Below, in pieces: positions 59,285 through 64,000 of a stretch of 64,000 nucleotides of DNA (its first letter is position 1; each line of letters begins with the position of its first letter). Source of the stretch: Yamagishiella unicocca (Eukaryota; Chlorophyta; Chlorophyceae; Chlamydomonadales; Volvocaceae); contig BDSL01000043.1 of the NCBI GenBank assembly GCA_003116995.1, forward strand, positions 434,001 to 498,000. The letters are read 5' to 3'. Below the pieces are notes generated by a model. That model was not told where the DNA came from. It did no database searches and saw only the letters and a program-made list of their open reading frames with translations. The translations under genes and the position numbers were made by a program.

Positions 59285-60135
59285 TATGATAATAAGAGAA
59301 GCAACGGATTATACGTGTTTCCCTGGCTCGCGTGCCTTTAGACCTGCCGAAGCTGCCATTCTCCTGCTGCTGCCATTCCTTGGGGGAAGGTCAGGTCAAG
59401 TTACTATCTAAACTGCTCTACTTTTATAAGGAGAGTCGTGCCATATAAAAGAAGGCGCATTTACAGGGACGTGCAGATAGTTTCAAAATTACAACTGCAG
59501 TTGACAGCCTCAGGGGCCAGACAGCCTGACGCCCAGCAAACACGGTAGCATATTGTAGTTATAATTTGTCTTGTTGCATCCATCCTTCCGTGCCATCTTC
59601 CATGTACTGCCTATGATTTTGCTTAGTGCCGTACAAGGCCTGTGCCCCGTTCCGGCGGTTCCGACCCCATGAGGCCTGGGGGATATCGGATACGTGACCC
59701 GGCCATAGGTGCCCCGATGCCTGTAGGTAAGACCGAAACGGTGTCCTTGTAATTGTCGAAGGAACATGACAGACGAGCCAACCTGTGTCCCTCAGCGCCC
59801 CACACAGCGACCTAGCTGTGTGGGCCGCTGTGAGTCCGATTGACTTTCCCGCCTTTGGGTTCGGCTCAGCAGCTTCATGTGGCGGAGGTTACAGGACGTT
59901 GTAGGCCCCTGCCACACCCATGTGTTCCATCCGGAATTCCGGATACGAAGCGAAACTGATGCAGCGGACCTACCCCCTTGAGACCGCACACGACCCAGAG
60001 GTCCACCCAGTGGGACCCAGTCCGCGCGCGGTTCAAGGTTCGCACGTTGCAAAACTTTACCCCACCTGGACTGTTGGCAGGTGTCGTGATGGTCAGCCTT
60101 GGTTACACCGCGGTTGGATTTCTGTCTCGTTCGTC

Positions 60136-60205
60136 TCCTTCAGTGTCCGGCGATGTGCCCGGTGGTTCTGACTTTTGGTCCGGAGCCCACTGTACTACAA
60201 GTACT
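60136..60205 (-). repeat. Dispersed repeat, divergent copy
   Basis: ctccttcagtgtccggcgat, gtgcccggtggttctga, then ggtccggagcccactgtact. Same order of blocks as the 54719 copy. Confidence 0.6.
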
Positions 60206-62405
60206 ACACCGGGCCCTGGCAATCTACCACGCACTCTGCCTTTCGCCGCCTAGATCGCCCCCGGCGGTTGCCCATTCTGCGCGCAAATCCGTCAGGCGAG
60301 ACGGCATACCGCTTACGTTCAAAACATCGAAGCGGCTTCTTGTTGGGCACGGATGACGACCAGAAAGGCGGGTGATAAGGAAACCCAGTAAACCCATGCG
60401 CTGAGCTGCACTGGAAACGGGCTGCTGTGGCTGCGTCTGTGTATCCGTCTATCTGGCTTATTCACCTACTTGTCCGTCGACCTGCCTGTCTTATTAGGCG
60501 AAAGGCCCGTCCAGCATTAGAAACCAGGAGGCGGCCGTGTCAGCAATCTACATTTTGTACAGTTAGGAGCGAGAGCCGACCTAGCACCCCACGGCGCAAT
60601 TGAAAGGCTGCGTGTATGGGGGCGCACACCGACAACAAAACCCTCGCTTCACACCCGCCGCCGATCTACATACGCAAACCCGAAAGGCGCGCGCGGTGTA
60701 CGGCACTGTTGAACGCCGTACGCTTCAAAGTTCCGTCCCCCGATTTATCTCACGTCGCACGCAGGAGCAAGTCATCAGGTGTATGTGCACTTAGCCCGCG
60801 CGAACAAACACACGCGCACGCACGCACGGAGGTCATTCTGCAGCCCGCAGGTGCAGTGCCCTGATTAGGACACTGCCGCCGGCCGCAGTCGGCCCCCCTG
60901 GAGCCGTGGGTCGCCCGCCTGCGGCTCAGTCAACGCGTTTGGCAGCTCATGATGAATCGCCTCCGCCCCTTTTCCCCTGCTTCCGGCATATTTTTCACAT
61001 GGGGCCTTTCATGCGCGCTGCTATGGCTCAATGATCAAACGCGCCATCCGCCGTGGGCGGGCGGGTACGGCCCCCCTTTTCTCCCCTTTCCTCCTTCCGT
61101 GGACCCCCGCGTCCCCGCCCCACCACCACCATCCCCACCACCTCCACGCATGCAACCGCAACAAAGACTACACGAAAAACGGAGGAAAAGGAAAGCCCGG
61201 GCGGTGTGGTGAGCAAAAGCATCAACCCGACAGTCGCCCGACCTTGCCCCCCGCCCCCCACGGATGGCCCGGGATGCGCTACTCATGCCGTCCACCGCCG
61301 CCATGCACCGCACCGCAATAAAAGAGCAACGTCACGCAGGTGGTGAGCACGCACCGCGCGGCTCAGTTCTGACAAAACACGCACACGGCACAGAAGAGAG
61401 AGAGATTGGGGACAGAAAGAGAGATGTAGAGAGAGCATCCAATCCAGTCCAGTCCAGATTCCAAAAGGTCCCAAGCAAATACTCGCGCAAAGTCAAAGAG
61501 TCAAAGCGTTATTTGGCAACGAACACGACATGTGCCGTACGGTGTGCCTTCCGCACCAGCCACCCACACACGTCCCCTCAGGCCTCCAGGGGGGTCTCCT
61601 CCTCCCTCCGCCCCGCCTCCACAGGCACACCGCAAGCGGCGCCCGACACGCAGCGCCTACGACTGCTTCACACAGCCCTTAGCTACAGCCGCCGGGGCAC
61701 CTATCGCAATGGGGCCGCAGCAGCCCGCCCGGTCAACGCGCAGACCGCCCCATTGGGGGCGCCCGCCGCAATCAAGCGGCTGCCACCAAAGGCCGCCCCC
61801 CGCTATGCATGTCCGCGCAGCCATAGCCAAAGCACCCACAGTTCAAGGCTACGCTGTTAAAGTCATCCGCACACACAAGAAAGAAAATGGCCAAAGGAGA
61901 TTGGCCCAGTGCGTCACACATGTAGGTTGCCGCCAGCCAGTCAGACGGGGGATTCCAGCTCAATATGCGCGGCGCAAAGTGCCGACCGCAGCGTCGAGAG
62001 TCAAGATATGTATAACAGGTAAGAGGGGGAGGAAGCCACAGAGAGATACGATAGATAGGGAGAGAGAGGCAGATGCCGCCAAAAGGAAGAGAACAACAGG
62101 AAAAAGACATTGTTGGCGCTAATGCACGCACCCTCCCGCCCCGCGCATTCCATTTCAGCGTGTCCGGGGCACAGGCGCTCTCCCCGCCCTGCTCTCTAAT
62201 CTCTCGCGGGGGCCAGTGCGTCCCCCGGCACTCCAGGGATGTCCAGATCTCCCCGATCTGCCCTCAAAATCTCACGCACCACTCATCCCCATACACCCCC
62301 GCGTCCTCGCATCTGCCAAGCCCCCAGCGGTCCCCCAGTTGGACCGAACCCCTCTCCCTCCTCCTGATCATCATCCTCTTCAAAGACCACCCTCACACAC
62401 TACGT

Positions 62406-62464
62406 CGTCCGTCGTACTCCGTACTTCGTACTCCATACTCCGTACTTCATACTCCGTACTTCAT
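62406..62464. repeat. tactccgtacttca minisatellite, pherophorin 3' UTR
   Basis: Four or five short units (cgtacttcgtactccata-like) just after the pherophorin stop codon. Confidence 0.85.
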
Positions 62465-62478
62465 TTGGTGTGCCTGAT

Positions 62479-64000
62479 TTACAGCAGCGGGTCAAAGACG
62501 GACCGCACGGGGCAGCACTTGGGCTGGTTGCTGACGCGGCTGTTGAACAGCGAGTAGAGGCAGCTGGGGCCGCCGCAGAGCGACTCGAGCGTGTCGCATG
62601 GCGGGCGGAGGATGAGGCAAATCTCAGTGTTGGCAACGTCGATGTACCGCTTGTCGAGCGCATTGACTTTTACCGTCGGGTACGGCTTCAGTTGGTACTG
62701 CGCCGAGCGGAGCTCGCCATTAAGGGACGAGTAGGCGACCGAGCCGACGCACGACGGCAGCACCGAAAACTCAATCTTATTTAGATCTTGTAGACAGCAC
62801 GGCGAGGCGCGGAGGCAGGCGGTTAGGCCAATGGTGAAGCAGTACATCCGCATGCCCGTGTCGAGATCCGTCACGTTCGAGTCCACAATCGTGACGCCAG
62901 AACTGCCAGGCCGCTTGTCGCACTCGCACTTGGGAAAGTCGGTCGGCGGCGGCGGCGGTGGCCGCTTCCGAGGGGGCGGCGGCTTCGGTTTAGGAGGCGG
63001 CGGCGGCGGCGGCGGCGGTGGGGGTGGCGGCGGCGGCGGCGGCGGCGGGGTGCGGAGGTTGCACTCCAGAGGGAAGTACTCTCCCACGAGGCAGCTGTTG
63101 GATCCGTCACGGTCCAGGGCCTGCGAGTGAGAAGCGAGGGGGGGCAGGCAGAAGACGAGTCGTGGGGTTTAGATACCGGTATGCAAGCCTGGCCATGTCG
63201 ATCATTCGAGTTTTTTCCATCTCCCAAGGCGACTTCTTCTCCGACATGCCAAGATGTCCTCCCAACCAGACCGTCCCCCTCAAGCGCTAGCCAGCCGCCC
63301 CCGCCCCTCGTGCGCCCCCGCCCCTTGTTGCTCCGAGACCCACCTGGAAGCGGAAGCTGTACTGGTCGATAACGGGGTTCTCGATGCAGTTGCCGGGGAA
63401 CAGCACGTCGTACCAGTTGATGAAGGGAACTTGAGACGAGACCCATGGCTGGAGCAGCGCGCCGTCATTGCTTGAGTAGAAGCGGCCGCAGACGCGGATC
63501 TCGGTGGGAGAGCACTCGAAGACGTCTGGCTGAAACGGCGTCAAGAGCCGTGCACCGACCTCGGCGGCCTTGTCGTTGATGTCCGCTGCCATGGTCTCTT
63601 GCATGAAGGTGCAAGTGGGCTCGTCAAAACGGTACAAGTCGTTGGGTGGCGACTCGATGGAAATCTTAAAGCAGACGCTGCAGGGTGGCGGCGGGGACGG
63701 CGGCGGCGGGAGTGGTGGCGGTGGCCGGGGCGGCGGCGGGCTGGGTGGTGGCGGCTTGGGCGGCGGCGGGCTGGGTGGTGGGGGTTGAGGCGGCGGCGGA
63801 CGAGGCGGCGGAGGGCTCGGAGGGGGAGGTCGGGGTGGCGGTGGTGGAGGGGGCTTGGGAGGCGGCGGTGGTGGGGGGTTGGGTGGTGGGGGCCTGGGTG
63901 GTGGGGGTGGGGGCGGCCTGGGAGGTGGCGGTGGCGGTGGGCGAGGCGGTGGGGGCTGGGGGGTGGGGGCTTGGGAGGAGGCGGGCTGGGTGGTGGTGGA
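62479..64000 (-). CDS. Pherophorin, 5' part beyond window
   Basis: Exon from beyond 64000 to 63344 and exon 63120..62479, in phase, with stop TAA at 62479. The order from the N-terminal side is: a Pro-rich hinge of PPPPS, PPPPK and PPPPR units (64000 to about 63678), a first cysteine-rich pherophorin domain (CSVCFKISIESPPNDLYRFD, EPTCTFMQETMAADIN, VCGRFYSS, NWYDVLFPGNC), a second poly-Pro hinge (63054-62944), and a second pherophorin domain (KCECDKRPGSSGVTIVDSNV, YCFTIGLTA, PCCLQDLNKIEFSVLPSC, ending PKCCPVRSVFDPLL). Pherophorins are hydroxyproline-rich extracellular-matrix glycoproteins of volvocine algae; the hinges are heavily arabinosylated rods. The signal peptide and any earlier domain are outside the window. 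TGTAA overlaps the stop codon. Confidence 0.93.

Larger units (their letters stand above)
58151..62478. other. Gene-poor spacer
   Basis: Contains a minisatellite (58723-58830), a candidate small first exon (59100-59284, -) and a dispersed-repeat copy (60136-60205). The long pherophorin 3' UTR probably fills part of the right side, with a tactccgtacttca minisatellite at 62406-62464. No other coding signal. Confidence 0.45.

Overview
The window is GC-rich nuclear DNA of a volvocine green alga (Chlamydomonas/Volvox relatives). Three things point there: a pherophorin gene at the right end with Ser/Pro/Lys hinges between cysteine-rich domains; genes broken by many short GT-AG introns with strongly G/C-ending codons; and intron and spacer DNA full of minisatellites and microsatellites. 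There are no operons. Exons were joined by reading frame, splice sites and intron phase by eye, so 5' ends are often uncertain.

Layout. 1-1668 (-): C-terminal-side part of a PX-domain (sorting-nexin-like) protein that runs off the left edge. 3541-5940 (+): SPT2-type chromatin protein. 9898-10440 (-): last exon of an unrecognised protein with an (SP)n linker. 10.4-22.4 kb: lower-GC, gene-poor, repeat-rich; it holds two short near-perfect palindromes, a transposon-like pair of inverted ends, and a 1.2 kb foldback made from the 3' end of a hypothetical gene (16718-18425, -). 22469-28135 (-): an intact but sequence-degenerate protein kinase with a large insertion in its catalytic domain. 28187-31178 (-): exons of a low-complexity protein, possibly the N-terminus of the same gene. 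31813-43459 (+): a WD40 region followed in consistent intron phase by a long low-complexity protein with one RRM; these look like one gene. 47337-48598 (-): complete secreted ML-domain lipid-binding protein. 50923-53799 (+): chloroplast FKBP17-type immunophilin. 55719-about 58150 (-): Ala-rich multi-pass membrane protein. 62479-64000 (-): pherophorin, running off the right edge.

The genes do not form a pathway: chromatin (SPT2), RNA binding (RRM), signalling (kinase), membrane traffic (PX), lipid binding (ML), plastid (FKBP) and extracellular matrix (pherophorin) functions are simply neighbours. The most interesting signals are non-coding: the long foldback, a short motif repeated in introns of unrelated genes, and a dispersed 70-85 bp repeat found at eight places. 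Single-base frame breaks in three otherwise good gene models could be real decay or uncorrected assembly indels.
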